From positions 62,001 through 126,000 of the forward strand of contig JABTVA010000006.1 in NCBI GenBank assembly GCA_015075075.1: a DNA stretch of 64,000 bases, given 5' to 3'. The notes below the pieces were generated by a model. It did not search any database. It saw only the letters and a program-made list of their open reading frames with translations, and had not been told where the DNA came from. This document shows positions 34,708 to 43,659 of this stretch, one piece after another. How positions within the stretch are numbered: the stretch's first letter is position 1; the number at the start of each line of letters is the position of its first letter. A program made the position numbers and the translations under genes. This stretch comes from Deltaproteobacteria bacterium. Lineage in GTDB: Bacteria; Desulfobacterota; GWC2-55-46.

Positions 34708-35907
34708 CTACAGCAGCATCCCCGCTATCGTTGCGGTCGTGAAGCTCGCGAGCACTCCGGCGGCGAGCGCCTTGAGGCTCAGCCGGGCTATCTCCTTTTT
34801 CCTCTCGGGCGCTATCGACCCTATGCCGCCGATGAGGATGGCAATCGACCCGAAGTTCGCGAAACTGCATAGCGCGTAGGTGGCAATCGCCACGGAGCGC
34901 GGCTGAAGCGCCCCCGCCTCTATCATCCCCTGCATCCGCTGGTAGGATATGAACTCGTTGAATACTATCTTTATGCCGAGCAACTCCCCCACCTTGAAGC
35001 AGTCTTCCCAGGGCACGCCCATGAGAAAGGCGAAGGGCGTAAAGACATAGCCCGATATCTCCTCGAAGGATGTCCCAACAAGGCCGAGGAAGTGGTTTGC
35101 CATGCCGATGAGCGCGACGAACGCAAGAAGCATCGCGCCGATCGTGGCGGCAAGCTTCACGCCCTCGGATGCGCCGTTCGCTGCGGCTTCTATTATATTC
35201 GAGTCCCCGCTCCGGAAAAGAACGGCATTCCCTTCGGCCTCTGCCCCTGCCCTTTCAGTTTCCGGCATCATCAATTTCGCGATGACCAGGGCAGCGGGCG
35301 CGCTCATGACCGAGGCGGCAAGGAGGTGCCCGGCGCTCGCGCCGAAGCTCGCGTAGACCGCCATGACGCTCCCGGCAATAGTTGACATGAAGGCAGTCAT
35401 GACCGCGAACACTTCCGAAGCGGTCATGCGCCGGAAGTATTCCTTCGCCCCTGAGACAGCCTCGATGCCCATGAAGACGAAGACCGCGGCCATGAACGCC
35501 TCAATGCCCGAGGCCTTCATTGTCCGCTCCATGACCCAGGCCATGCCAGCTACTATGAGCTGGATTACCCTCAGGTAATAGAGTATGCCCATGAGGGAGG
35601 ATACGAAGATTATGACCGGAAGCACCTTGAAGGCGAGGACCGCTCCGATATTAAGGTCGGATGTGAGGCTCCCGAAGAGGAAGCGCGAGCCGATGTCCGT
35701 AAAATCGAGGAGGCCCGTCATTACGACACGGGCGAAGTCAAAGACCAAAAGGCCCGGCCCTGTCTTGAGTATCACGACCGCGAAAAGGGCCTGAAGCCCC
35801 ACGCCCCAGACGACGAGCCTCCAGCTTATGGATTTGCGGGAACTGCTGAGGCTCCATGCTATAAGAAGGAATACAAAAAGCCCTGCAAGGCCAAGAAGCT
35901 TCTCCAA
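34708..35907 (-). CDS. CNT-family nucleoside transporter (NupC-like)
   Basis: A cation-coupled concentrative nucleoside transporter in the inner membrane. It has 399 residues and many hydrophobic segments. The family-specific NEFISYQRMQ segment near residue 318 and the GIEAVSGAKEYFRRMTASEV stretch near 148-167 (nucleoside-binding region) are present. The N-terminal half begins MEKLLGLAGLFVFLLIAW. It is 6 bases downstream of the yjbQ-like gene, so probably co-transcribed. The substrate (pyrimidine or purine) cannot be told from sequence alone. Confidence 0.92.
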   Translation of the reverse strand: MEKLLGLAGLFVFLLIAWSLSSSRKSISWRLVVWGVGLQALFAVVILKTGPGLLVFDFARVVMTGLLDFTDIGSRFLFGSLTSDLNIGAVLAFKVLPVIIFVSSLMGILYYLRVIQLIVAGMAWVMERTMKASGIEAFMAAVFVFMGIEAVSGAKEYFRRMTASEVFAVMTAFMSTIAGSVMAVYASFGASAGHLLAASVMSAPAALVIAKLMMPETERAGAEAEGNAVLFRSGDSNIIEAAANGASEGVKLAATIGAMLLAFVALIGMANHFLGLVGTSFEEISGYVFTPFAFLMGVPWEDCFKVGELLGIKIVFNEFISYQRMQGMIEAGALQPRSVAIATYALCSFANFGSIAILIGGIGSIAPERKKEIARLSLKALAAGVLASFTTATIAGMLL

Positions 35908-35913
35908 ACGCGG

Positions 35914-36333
35914 CTACTCCCCGATTATCTTTACAAGCACCCTTTTTCTCCGCCTGCCGTCGAACTCGCCGTAGAATATCTGTTCCCAGGTGCCGAAGTC
36001 AAGCCTTCCGCCGGTTACGGCGACAACGACCTCGCGCCCCATTACCGTCCTCTTAAGATGCGCGTCAGCGTTGTCCTCGCCCGTGTCGTTGTGCCTGTAG
36101 CCGGAGACGGGCTCGTGCGGGGCGAGCTTCTCAAGCCACTTCCTGAAATCACCATGCAGCCCGCTCTCGTCGTCGTTTATGAATACGGACGAGGTGATGT
36201 GCATGGAATTAACGAGGACGATGCCCTCTTTGATGCCGCTTTCTCTCAGGCATTCATTGACGCTCGGGGTTATGTTCACGAAGCCGACCCTCTCAGGGAT
36301 GTTGAAGTAAAGCTCCTTCCTGAATGATTTCAT
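35914..36333 (-). CDS. YjbQ-family protein (secondary thiamine-phosphate synthase-like)
   Basis: A 139-residue UPF0047/YjbQ protein from [20 protein letters not shown] at 36333, with an AGGGGGCGCGG ribosome site. Conserved family segments are [19 protein letters not shown], then [19 protein letters not shown] and [13 protein letters not shown]. Some members show weak thiamine-phosphate synthase activity, but the physiological role is unsettled. It precedes the nucleoside transporter gene. A longer start has no better ribosome site. Confidence 0.9.
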   Translation of the reverse strand: MKSFRKELYFNIPERVGFVNITPSVNECLRESGIKEGIVLVNSMHITSSVFINDDESGLHGDFRKWLEKLAPHEPVSGYRHNDTGEDNADAHLKRTVMGREVVVAVTGGRLDFGTWEQIFYGEFDGRRRKRVLVKIIGE

Positions 36334-36648
36334 CCGCGCCCCCTTATATTGAACCCGAACCTCTGCAAGCGGCAGGTTCAAGTTTCTCCGGCTAAAAGCC
36401 AAAATCGAGCTCGGCTCATTGCCCCCTCACCCTGCCTCTCCCACAAGGGGAGAGGGGACTATTACAAATATTCCCTCCCTCGATGAGAGGGGATAAGAGA
36501 TGAGGATAATTAAATACGAGATTCTTCGCTCCGCTCAGAATGACATCAAAATTCACACTACAACCTGCCCCAAGCGCAATCTACAAAAAACTTTAAAAAA
36601 ACCCATATGATCCCTGCCTTGAAAGGCCGGGAGTTTCTGCCCGTTTCT
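36334..36648. other. Intergenic stretch with degraded common repeats
   Basis: No gene is visible. It contains CCCCTCACCCTGCCTCTCCC with GGGGAGAGGG (a common dispersed repeat), a GATTCTTCGCTCCGCTCAGA repeat near 36520, and the hairpin described next. Confidence 0.7.
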
Positions 36649-36655
36649 CTAAAAC
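36594..36655 (-). terminator. Hairpin after the flavodiiron gene, related to the 59.4 kb hairpin
   Basis: On the minus strand, after the TAG stop, AGAAACGGGCAGAAACTCCC leads into a CCCGGCCTTTCAAGGCAGGG hairpin (one mismatch) and then a run of seven T about 12 bases on. The first 40 bases match 59443-59486, so a mobile hairpin may have been adopted as a terminator. Confidence 0.5.
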
Positions 36656-37827
36656 AGCCCGGCCTCCTTGTGCTTCGCGGCTATGGCCCGGGCGAGCCTT
36701 TCAATCTCCGCAAAATCCGCTTCCCTCGGCTTGCCTTTCACGAGCACAGGAGCAAGCATCTCGGCCTTGAGGTTTCCCATGTTCGACGTCAGTTGCTCAG
36801 GCATCCTGCCGGCCCAGCCGAGCGAGCCGATGATGGAGGCGAACCTGAGCTTTGGCCTTAGCGCGTTCACGAGGAAGGCGGCTGAGACAGCGAGCGGGTG
36901 CGCTCCGCCGAGTACGGTCGGTGAGCCGATGACGATCGTCGCCGCGTCAACGAGCGACATGGCGAGCTTCCCGAGGTCCGCGTGCGCGAGATTAAATACC
37001 TCGACCTCCACGCCCTTTCTCCAGAGCGCTTCGGAGAGCGCCTCGGAAAGCGCCTCTGTCGAGCCGTGCATGGTCGCAAAGGCGATTACAGCGCTGTTCC
37101 TTACCTTGTCCGAGACCCATTCCGCGTGCGAATCCATTATGCACCTGGGGTCTTTGTAGACCGGGCCGTGGCTCGGGGCTATGGTCTTTATGTCGTATTT
37201 CGCGAAGCGCTCCAGGTGCTTCCTTATGGTCGGCCTGAAAGGCATCATGACCTCGGAGAAGTACCTCTTGGAGGCCTCGCAGACCTTCTGTTCGTCTTCG
37301 ATATATATGCCTGAAAATGAAAGGTGCGAGCCGAAAAGGTCGCAGCTGAAAAGTATGCCGTCCTCTTCGAGGAAGGTGCATATCGTCTCCGGCCAGTGCA
37401 CCCAGGGCGTGTGTATGAATTCGAGCGTCTTCCCGCCGAGGGGGAGTTTCTCGCCGTCAGCGACGGTCTTTACGCGGCCCTCGGCTATATGTAAGTGGTC
37501 GATAAGGAGTTCCTTGCCCTTGGGGCTCGCGACGACTATCGCCTCCTTATATTTTTCGAGAACAGCAGGCAGCGCGCCCGAGTGGTCCTGCTCGGCATGG
37601 TGCGCGACCACGTAGTCTATTTTCGCGGTCTTTTCGAGCCTGGCCATGAGCTCGTGTATTTTTGACGGGTCTACAGTATCGAGGAGCGCCGTCTTTTCCG
37701 TCCCGGTAACGATATAGGCGTTGTAGCTCGTCCCGTCCGGTAACGGTATGAGGGAGTCGAAGAGCCGCCGGTCCCTGTCTACAGCCCCGGCCCAGAAAAC
37801 GCCTTCGGTTATCTTCCGTGGTTCCAT
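36649..37827 (-). CDS. Flavodiiron protein (FprA-type oxygen/nitric oxide reductase)
   Basis: A cytoplasmic detoxification enzyme that reduces oxygen to water or nitric oxide to nitrous oxide. It has 392 residues. The metallo-beta-lactamase-like domain carries the diiron ligands His77, Glu79, Asp81 (HAEQDH), His144 (PWVHWPET) and Asp163 (FSCDLFGSH), plus a later His in APSHGPV. From about residue 250 the flavodoxin domain has the FMN loop TMHGSTEAL. Electron donors such as rubredoxin are not adjacent. It fits an anaerobe exposed to occasional oxygen. Confidence 0.94.
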   Translation of the reverse strand: MEPRKITEGVFWAGAVDRDRRLFDSLIPLPDGTSYNAYIVTGTEKTALLDTVDPSKIHELMARLEKTAKIDYVVAHHAEQDHSGALPAVLEKYKEAIVVASPKGKELLIDHLHIAEGRVKTVADGEKLPLGGKTLEFIHTPWVHWPETICTFLEEDGILFSCDLFGSHLSFSGIYIEDEQKVCEASKRYFSEVMMPFRPTIRKHLERFAKYDIKTIAPSHGPVYKDPRCIMDSHAEWVSDKVRNSAVIAFATMHGSTEALSEALSEALWRKGVEVEVFNLAHADLGKLAMSLVDAATIVIGSPTVLGGAHPLAVSAAFLVNALRPKLRFASIIGSLGWAGRMPEQLTSNMGNLKAEMLAPVLVKGKPREADFAEIERLARAIAAKHKEAGLF

Positions 37828-37903
37828 CGGTCCTCCTTCCTTGCGTTACGGTTCAGATATTCGATACATATCACAGGGGCCTGTTTTTTTCAACGAAGCG
37901 GGC

Positions 37904-39025
37904 TCAAAGGGCCCGCTTGAATATCAGGAGGCCGGACGAGATGGATATGACGGCGAATACCGCAAGGAAGATTATATCGTACTGCACGGCCGCGAGCCCC
38001 GCGCCCTTGAAAAGGAGGGCCCGTATCGCGTGGACGGAATATGTCTCGGGGTTCGCCATCGCGAAGGCCCGGAGCCATCCCGGAAAGCTCTCCACCGGAT
38101 ATATGGCGCCGCTCGGAAAAAAAAGGATGACGTTCAGAAAGCCCCCGAGCACGCCGACTATCCTCGGGTGGTTTATCCGGCCCATTATCATGAACATGAG
38201 CCCCTGCAGGCCGAGCGTCGATAGGACGATTACCAGCATGAGGAGGAAGAGCGAGCCCGGCGTCAGCATGCTCCAGAGATAGATGCCCGATATAAGGGAC
38301 CCTATTAACAGGACCAGCACGGCGAGGACGGTCGTTATAAGGAGCCCGCTCGCGATAAGCCCCATGACTATGTCGCCCTTGGTAAGGGGCGTAAGAAAAT
38401 AGCTCTCCTCTATGCCGAGGAATTTGTCCATGACCATGTTGAACGCGCCAGTCGTCATCGCGCCCAGGAATATGGCCATTATTACGACGCCCGGGAGGAG
38501 CGACTGGTCGTAGTCGACCTTCCTGTAAAGCTCCATGTCCCTGAGCACGGCGCGCGACCTCTCCTCCCGTATGGGAATGAACTCTTCTCCAAGCGAAGGG
38601 AGGGCCGAGGACACGGCCACGCGTATTGCATTGGCGGATATGGCCTCCGTATTATCGAGGTAAAGGCCGAGCTCGGGCCCGGCCCCCCGTATGGACCTTC
38701 TCGTAAAGTCCGGCGGTATCACCATCACGCCCTTATAGTCCCCTTCCCGGAGGCCCCGCATGGCCTCGCCCTGGTCAGCGACCATTCTCACCTCGATGGT
38801 CGCCGGCCCGGCCTCTATCGCGCGAAGGAGTTCCATGACGCTCCCGGCCCCGGGCCCGTTGTCCTGGTCTACGACCGCAAGGGGCAGGCGCTTGAGCTCG
38901 CCCTGGAAGGAATGGCCGAGCACAAGGAGATAGATTATGGGCATAAGGAGGCTCATGGCCACCACGAGCGGGTTCCTTATGAACTTCCTCAGGTCCCTTT
39001 CGAATATGGCGATGAAGCGGTTCAA
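37904..39025 (-). CDS. ABC-2 type transporter permease
   Basis: A 373-residue inner-membrane permease of the YhhJ/YbhR type. One N-terminal membrane segment (residues 20-37) is followed by a large external domain. Five more membrane segments run from about residue 175, ending in LAVFAVISISSGLLIFKRAL. The motif MGRINHPRIVGVLGGFLNV is typical of ABC-2 drug or lipid exporters. It is the last gene of an HlyD-ATPase-permease operon, four bases after the ATPase gene. It is intact although both upstream genes contain indels. Confidence 0.88.
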   Translation of the reverse strand: MNRFIAIFERDLRKFIRNPLVVAMSLLMPIIYLLVLGHSFQGELKRLPLAVVDQDNGPGAGSVMELLRAIEAGPATIEVRMVADQGEAMRGLREGDYKGVMVIPPDFTRRSIRGAGPELGLYLDNTEAISANAIRVAVSSALPSLGEEFIPIREERSRAVLRDMELYRKVDYDQSLLPGVVIMAIFLGAMTTGAFNMVMDKFLGIEESYFLTPLTKGDIVMGLIASGLLITTVLAVLVLLIGSLISGIYLWSMLTPGSLFLLMLVIVLSTLGLQGLMFMIMGRINHPRIVGVLGGFLNVILFFPSGAIYPVESFPGWLRAFAMANPETYSVHAIRALLFKGAGLAAVQYDIIFLAVFAVISISSGLLIFKRAL

Positions 39026-39029
39026 TCCC

Positions 39030-40021
39030 CTATCTCCCCCACTTCGTCGGTATGCCCGCGCCGAGGAGGAAACTCACCTTCTTTGCCTCTTCTTCGCGTA
39101 TGGGCCTTCCGGTATAGTGGATAAAGACGTCCTCAAGGGTCTGTTCCTTGAGAGTGACCCTTGAAACCCTGCCCCCCAGGGCCCTGAGCGCTTCCACGGC
39201 CTCGGGGATTATCTCCGCGCCCTTGTCGGATGACAGGATGATGCTTTCGCCGCTATGGTCCGCGGATGCCGCGCCCGGGACCGCCTTTAAGCGCTCTGCC
39301 GCCTTTTCCATGTCCACCCCGGCAACGACAAGCTCTACCCTGTCCTTCCGCGGTATGGCCTGCTTGAGTCCAGGCACGGTATCGAGCGCGACGATCTTCC
39401 CGTAGTCGATTATGGCCACGTGGTCGCAGAGCGTCTCGGCCTCTTCCATGTAGTGCGTCGTGAGTAGGATCGTGAGCCTGTCCGCCTTCCTGAAGTTATC
39501 GAGGAGATCCAGACTACGTGCCTTGACTGCGGGTCGAGGCCTGCGGTCGGCCCACGAGTATCAGGAGCGAGGGCTCGTGCACAAGCCCCTCGATCCCGGT
39601 TTTCCGCTCCATGCTGCTCGAGTACGTGGCGACGAGGTCGCCAGCCCTCTCCTTCAAGCCTACCATCGAAAGGAGCTCATCAGCCCTTTCCTTCCGCTCG
39701 GCCCTGGGTATCCCGTAGAACCGGGCGTATATGTCCATTGTCTCGTAGCCGGTAAGGCCCAGGTCACCGTCGCGACTTCCGCGGCACGACCCCTATTTCA
39801 GCCCGACAGCTGATGGCTCGTGGACCACGTCCCTGCTCGATACTCCTGGCCGAGCCCTGAGGTCGGCCTGGCGGAGGTGTGAGTATCTCTGGCGAGGGTC
39901 GTCTTCCCCGCGCCGTTCGGGCCGAGGATACTGGAAACGCCCCTGGGTACGTGCGCCCACGCTGTCGAGGGCCTTGACCTCCCGTAGCCTTTGAAAGGTC
40001 TTGTCTCTACTGGCGTTTCAT
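39030..40021 (-). pseudogene. ABC transporter ATP-binding protein with several indels
   Basis: The C-terminal 139 residues (from MEEAETLCDHVAIIDYGKIV) are intact. Upstream, MDIYARFYGIPRAERKERAD and the signature region can be read only by switching frames. These include VHEPSLLIL, AGLDPQSR and, near 39920, the Walker A GPNGAGKTT. The span of about 330 codons fits a full CcmA/YbhF-type subunit. The amino-acid blocks are well conserved between indels, so consensus error is likely. Confidence 0.82.
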
Positions 40022-40028
40022 CTCGTCT

Positions 40029-41023
40029 CTAAGCCGAAATATATCCTGCCACTACGGTCATGCCGGGCTTGAGCAATGCCGCCGGTATCGCCTAGCGCTA
40101 TCCTGACCCTGAAGGTCTTTATATCCAGACGTACTCTGGTCACGTCCCTCTGTCGCGAAGCTGCCGAGCTGGCCTATCCGGCTACCCTGCCGGTGCTGGT
40201 CCTTTCGCCGCCTATGGCGTTACTGGCCCTGCCGCCGACCATTATTCCCTGCATGCCGGTCTCGGGTGTCCACGCGCGCCCGTACCGTCATCAGGGTCGT
40301 AAATCGATATCACCCGCCGGGGTTCACGTATTCTGCCTCGAAGGATTTGCAGGACGATTATCCTGCTATGGGGAGATTAAACTGGCGTCCTGAGGCGCGC
40401 CTCGCTGGAGCGCGCGCACTCCTCTGCTCCTCGGCCTGGCCGAGTTTTGCTCTGAAGGGAAATCCTGGTCTGGCAGCCCTTATGGCACTGCCGTTCCGAA
40501 GGTTCGCCTCCGAGCCTTCCGTCTTGACCTTGCGCTCTCTCGGGCGAGGGCCTGGCTTGAATCGCACGCGGCCTTGCGCTGTCCAGTTCCTCCTGGAGAC
40601 GTAGCCCTGTTGAAAGCCCCTCTGTCCTTTCGAAGCATCCCGAGCCTCATCGAATCGCGCGTTGTGGCCTCGGCCCGGCCCGGAGCGCCCGACCTCGTGC
40701 GTGCAGCCGCCTTCCTGGCATTGATGGTCCTGGCCTTCTATCGCCCTTCCGCGGCAGCCGCGGCCCTCCCTTTTGCTCGACCGCCAGAAGCTCCTCTCAT
40801 CAAGCCTCACGGCTATGGCGCCCTTTCTCTATCCGCCTCCTCCGTAGCAGAGCCGGGTCGATACGCCTGGGCATTTTAGACGCGAGCTCTACTTCGGTCG
40901 TTTCCGCCACCCCTGCCGTCTCGACGAAATCCGGAGGGCTTCAGCTTAAATAAAGGAAATAGCTGCAAACGCAATTGCCAGCAAAATACGAATATCGCCA
41001 GGCTTGAGTCTCTACAGACACAT
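40029..41023 (-). pseudogene. HlyD-family membrane fusion protein with many indels
   Basis: Recognisable pieces in shifting frames, from N to C: a membrane segment (ILLAIAFAAISFI), then VETAGVAETTEVELASKMP (start of the barrel-sandwich domain). YVSRQELDSA of the coiled-coil hairpin follows, and near the end VDIKTFRVRIALGDTGGI. This matches YhiI/EmrA-type adaptors that partner ABC-2 exporters. It is first in an operon with the ATPase and permease. Indel density is the highest in the window. Confidence 0.75.
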
Positions 41024-41611
41024 GAAGTTCACCTTTTCTGTGCTTAGTCAGTTGATATTACCATGCACCAGCATGATTCTAAGTCGGAGTCCACCAATCT
41101 AATGGGGCCTGCAGGAAATAAGGAGCACTCTTACAGTTTTGCGAAGATGGTAAAGGAAGGAACCCGCTGGCAAGTAAAACTATGGCGGAAGCTGCCCGCA
41201 TTTGAATATGGATGGCCGATTAGGTAGGTCTGATTAATACGTTTTCGTCATTCTGACGGAGCGCAAGCGACGACAATTTTGCAGAACAGCAAAATTGACG
41301 CCGATATTTTGGCGAGCAGCCCTGGGCGTGTCGAGCCCCAGGACGGGCGAGATAAGTATCTTAACTTGCCGATTTTTCAATTCATGAGAGGATTCTTCGC
41401 CGCGCTTCAGAATGACAACATTTGCGAATAAATCAGACCTTCAGACGGTTGTTGACAACCACCAGGCTCCCCGCCTGGTGACGAAGCGCTGTTCGCAGGA
41501 CACAAACAGAAGGCCGTACTAGCGTTCGACTTCAATGGCGGAGATTCACCTTCCGGGAAGGAGGCCTGCCCTCTCTCAGTTTTTTAGCACCCTGTAATGA
41601 GATATGTTTCG
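41024..41611. repeat. Gene-free stretch with dispersed repeats
   Basis: No coding frame looks real. From 41246 it holds GTCATTCTGACGGAGC, a perfect CAATTTTGC/GCAAAATTG hairpin (41274-41297), and at 41394-41420 the inverted partner GATTCTTCGCCGCGCTTCAG. The flank AATCAGACCTTC repeats that at 33640. The rest shows nothing recognisable. Confidence 0.55.
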
Positions 41612-41710
41612 CTTTTCCCGGAAGGCCGAACAAAAGGAGCACAGGCGACAATATGAAAGAGCTTTATTCCTGACCGACAGAGTCCGGGAAAAAGATCAAT
41701 TTTTAGAGAT
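41612..41710 (-). repeat. 3'-end inverted-repeat element, copy C (after the 41.7 kb gene)
   Basis: GAAGGCCG, GAGCACAGGCGACAATATGA, CTTTATTCC, GACAGAGTCCGGGAAAAAG and ATCAATTTTTAGAGA follow the order of copies B and D. The element ends six bases from the stop of the neighbouring minus-strand gene. The middle is diverged, and a left arm with TTTTTTAGC is only partly preserved. Confidence 0.75.
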
Positions 41711-41715
41711 TGCTT

Positions 41716-42138
41716 TTATTCTTTTACCTTCTCGGCGTTTGCCACTATCATCCCGCCTATCTCAATGCCGCCCTCCTGCGCGGCCTTGACCGAGGCCTGG
41801 TCCCAGTCCCTGCCGTCCTGCCTCCAGACGGCGTTGAAGACCATCCGCTCGCCGTCCGCGAGCATCTCAAGAGGCGGGCTTTTGGTCTTGTATCTCGGGA
41901 CGAATAGTAGGCTCGTGAACACGGAATCGCCGTATTTTATGGGACGGCACGCGGCCACGAACCAGTGCTCGGTAAGGACCTCCACGGTCTTTGCGCCAGC
42001 TATCATGTCAGCGGCCCTGGGCATGGCCTCGACCTCCCTTGAGCCGCTTAAGCCCTCAACGGCCTCCGCGGTAAACCTGTTTGTCCCGTCGCCCGAGTCG
42101 AAACCCCGCGGCTCGCCGACCTGGATAGCCAATTTCAT
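41716..42138 (-). CDS. Unknown 140-residue protein
   Basis: I do not recognise this protein. It is soluble, has no signal peptide or membrane span, and opens MKLAIQVGEPRGFDSGDG. Features are the stretch LTEHWFVAACRPIKYGDSV with one Cys, and RMVFNAVWRQDGRDWDQASV. Codon usage and GC match the neighbours, and the start has a GAGGAGTGGCTA ribosome site, so it looks like a real gene. It is monocistronic, with a 3'-end repeat element after it. Confidence 0.7.
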   Translation of the reverse strand: MKLAIQVGEPRGFDSGDGTNRFTAEAVEGLSGSREVEAMPRAADMIAGAKTVEVLTEHWFVAACRPIKYGDSVFTSLLFVPRYKTKSPPLEMLADGERMVFNAVWRQDGRDWDQASVKAAQEGGIEIGGMIVANAEKVKE

Positions 42139-42208
42139 TAGCCACTCCTCTACCCTTTTTTCTTTAATAATATAACACGGGCATTATTGTGGCAACATGA
42201 AAAAACGC

Positions 42209-42811
42209 TCAGCTATAGCGGCCCAGCGCGGCCTTGACCTTTACGATGTAGTTCTCGCCGCTAACCGGGAGGTTGCCCCTGTAATACCTGGCTATGCCCT
42301 CGTCGAAGCCCCAGCGCCGTATGTTCTCGGCAAGTATCCGGCACCCGGCGTCTATGTTGTTATCTATGTCGAATAGCGTGCCGTGGACCCCGAGCTCCTT
42401 TTTCCAGAACGGCATCACCTGCATGAGCCCCTGCGCCCCCTTGCTGCTCACCGCGAAGGGGTTCCCGCTGGACTCGACCTTGATTATCGCGGCTACAAGG
42501 CCGGGCTCAAGCCCGTACCTGCTGCTGTAGCGCAGCAGCGCCCCCACGATCTCGCCGGCGTCCCTTTCGGTAAGCGCCGGGTTCATCGCGGCGATGAGCC
42601 CCTGCCAGTACGCGCGGTCCGCATCGGATCGCCCTTCGCGGCCGTAAAGCCCTTTTGAAAACGCCTCTTCAAACGGCGCGCTTCCTGTGTTCCGTACAAA
42701 GGCCGCGTTAGTCGCGAGCCAGAACGGCAGAAAAACCGCCAGGCAGAAAAAGAAAGAGGAATAGCCGCCTGAGCGCCTCCTCCTGATGACACAATCTATC
42801 CTTTGCTCCAT
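42209..42811 (-). CDS. SLT-type lytic transglycosylase
   Basis: An exported murein-cleaving enzyme of 200 residues from the ATG at 42811 (GGAGGATGGCCG ribosome site). Residues 18-38 form a signal anchor (FFFCLAVFLPFWLATNAAF). The SLT domain has the catalytic glutamate in IIKVESSGNPFAVSSKGAQG, followed by LMQVMPFWKKELG and the NIDAGCRILAENIRRW helix. It resembles small MltE/YjbJ-type enzymes. A role in flagellar or secretion assembly is possible but is not shown by its position. Confidence 0.9.
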   Translation of the reverse strand: MEQRIDCVIRRRRSGGYSSFFFCLAVFLPFWLATNAAFVRNTGSAPFEEAFSKGLYGREGRSDADRAYWQGLIAAMNPALTERDAGEIVGALLRYSSRYGLEPGLVAAIIKVESSGNPFAVSSKGAQGLMQVMPFWKKELGVHGTLFDIDNNIDAGCRILAENIRRWGFDEGIARYYRGNLPVSGENYIVKVKAALGRYS

Positions 42812-43011
42812 CGGCCATCCTCCTTTTTGGGAGCAGAGTTGAAAAACTCCATCGCAGCGCATTGGCCCGGCGCGCGCCATGCCTCAAAAGCGAGATTCAT
42901 CGGCCCATAGAGTATACCCGGCGTTTCCCATTTCTGCAGAAGTACGGACGGAATTGACTTGCGCAGCCGTGTCTTCCTGCTATCCTTTTAGTGACCGGAG
43001 GAGGACTTCAG

Positions 43012-43629
43012 ATGCGCAAACAGACCAGGGCAGCCGTTTTCGCGGCCATTCTCGCGGTTTTGGTGACCCTTGCGGGCTTGAATTACGCCGGGGCGGCGGA
43101 GCCCCGGTATTCCTTCAGCCTCAAGACCGCGATGGACACCGTCTCCCGCTGGCCCGACGCTTCCAGGGAAGCTGCGACGGAGATGATAGGGAAGTACGGC
43201 GCCCCTGACGGATTAACAGTGGACATTATTTACTGGAGGAACAGGGGCGAATGGCTTGAGATTACCGTCAGAAGAGAGGGGGCGCCCCATAATTTCCCGG
43301 TGCCCCACGTTGACGTGCTCGAGCAGGTCGTGGCCTATGAGGTCCCGCCGGGGAGATTTAACGACCTCGCCGTATTCGACGGAAGCGTCGTCGCCGAGCG
43401 CACGAGAGGGACCCTTTCTGCCCGGTGCCGGAGCGAGGCCATGAACTATACGGCCCTCAACCTCGCGCACGAAATCATAACCGAGGGCATGAGCATCGAG
43501 GCTGCACGGGAGAGCTTCGCCTCGATAATGCGAGACCATATGGAGGGGAAGAGGCACCGGTATACGCGCGGCCTGGAGTTCAGGCTGGAAACGCTTGACG
43601 ATACAAGGGACCCGGACTTCGCCTTTTGA
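43012..43629 (+). CDS. Secreted protein of unknown function
   Basis: A 205-residue protein starting MRKQTRAAVFAAILAVLV, with a GGAGGAGG ribosome site. A signal peptide ends near AGAAEPRYS. The mature part begins YSFSLKTAMDTVSRWPDAS and has NYTALNLAHEIITEGMSIEA near residue 150. No known catalytic motif is seen. It is transcribed divergently from the lytic transglycosylase and convergently with the sensor kinase. It is likely periplasmic. Confidence 0.78.
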   Translation: MRKQTRAAVFAAILAVLVTLAGLNYAGAAEPRYSFSLKTAMDTVSRWPDASREAATEMIGKYGAPDGLTVDIIYWRNRGEWLEITVRREGAPHNFPVPHVDVLEQVVAYEVPPGRFNDLAVFDGSVVAERTRGTLSARCRSEAMNYTALNLAHEIITEGMSIEAARESFASIMRDHMEGKRHRYTRGLEFRLETLDDTRDPDFAF

Positions 43630-43659
43630 GGCCGGGACCGGGTCCGTCTTCCATTCCGA

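Noticed and set aside
41274-41297. CAATTTTGC/GCAAAATTG hairpin as a terminator
   Set aside because: It has no T tract and no adjacent gene end; it is part of a dispersed repeat.
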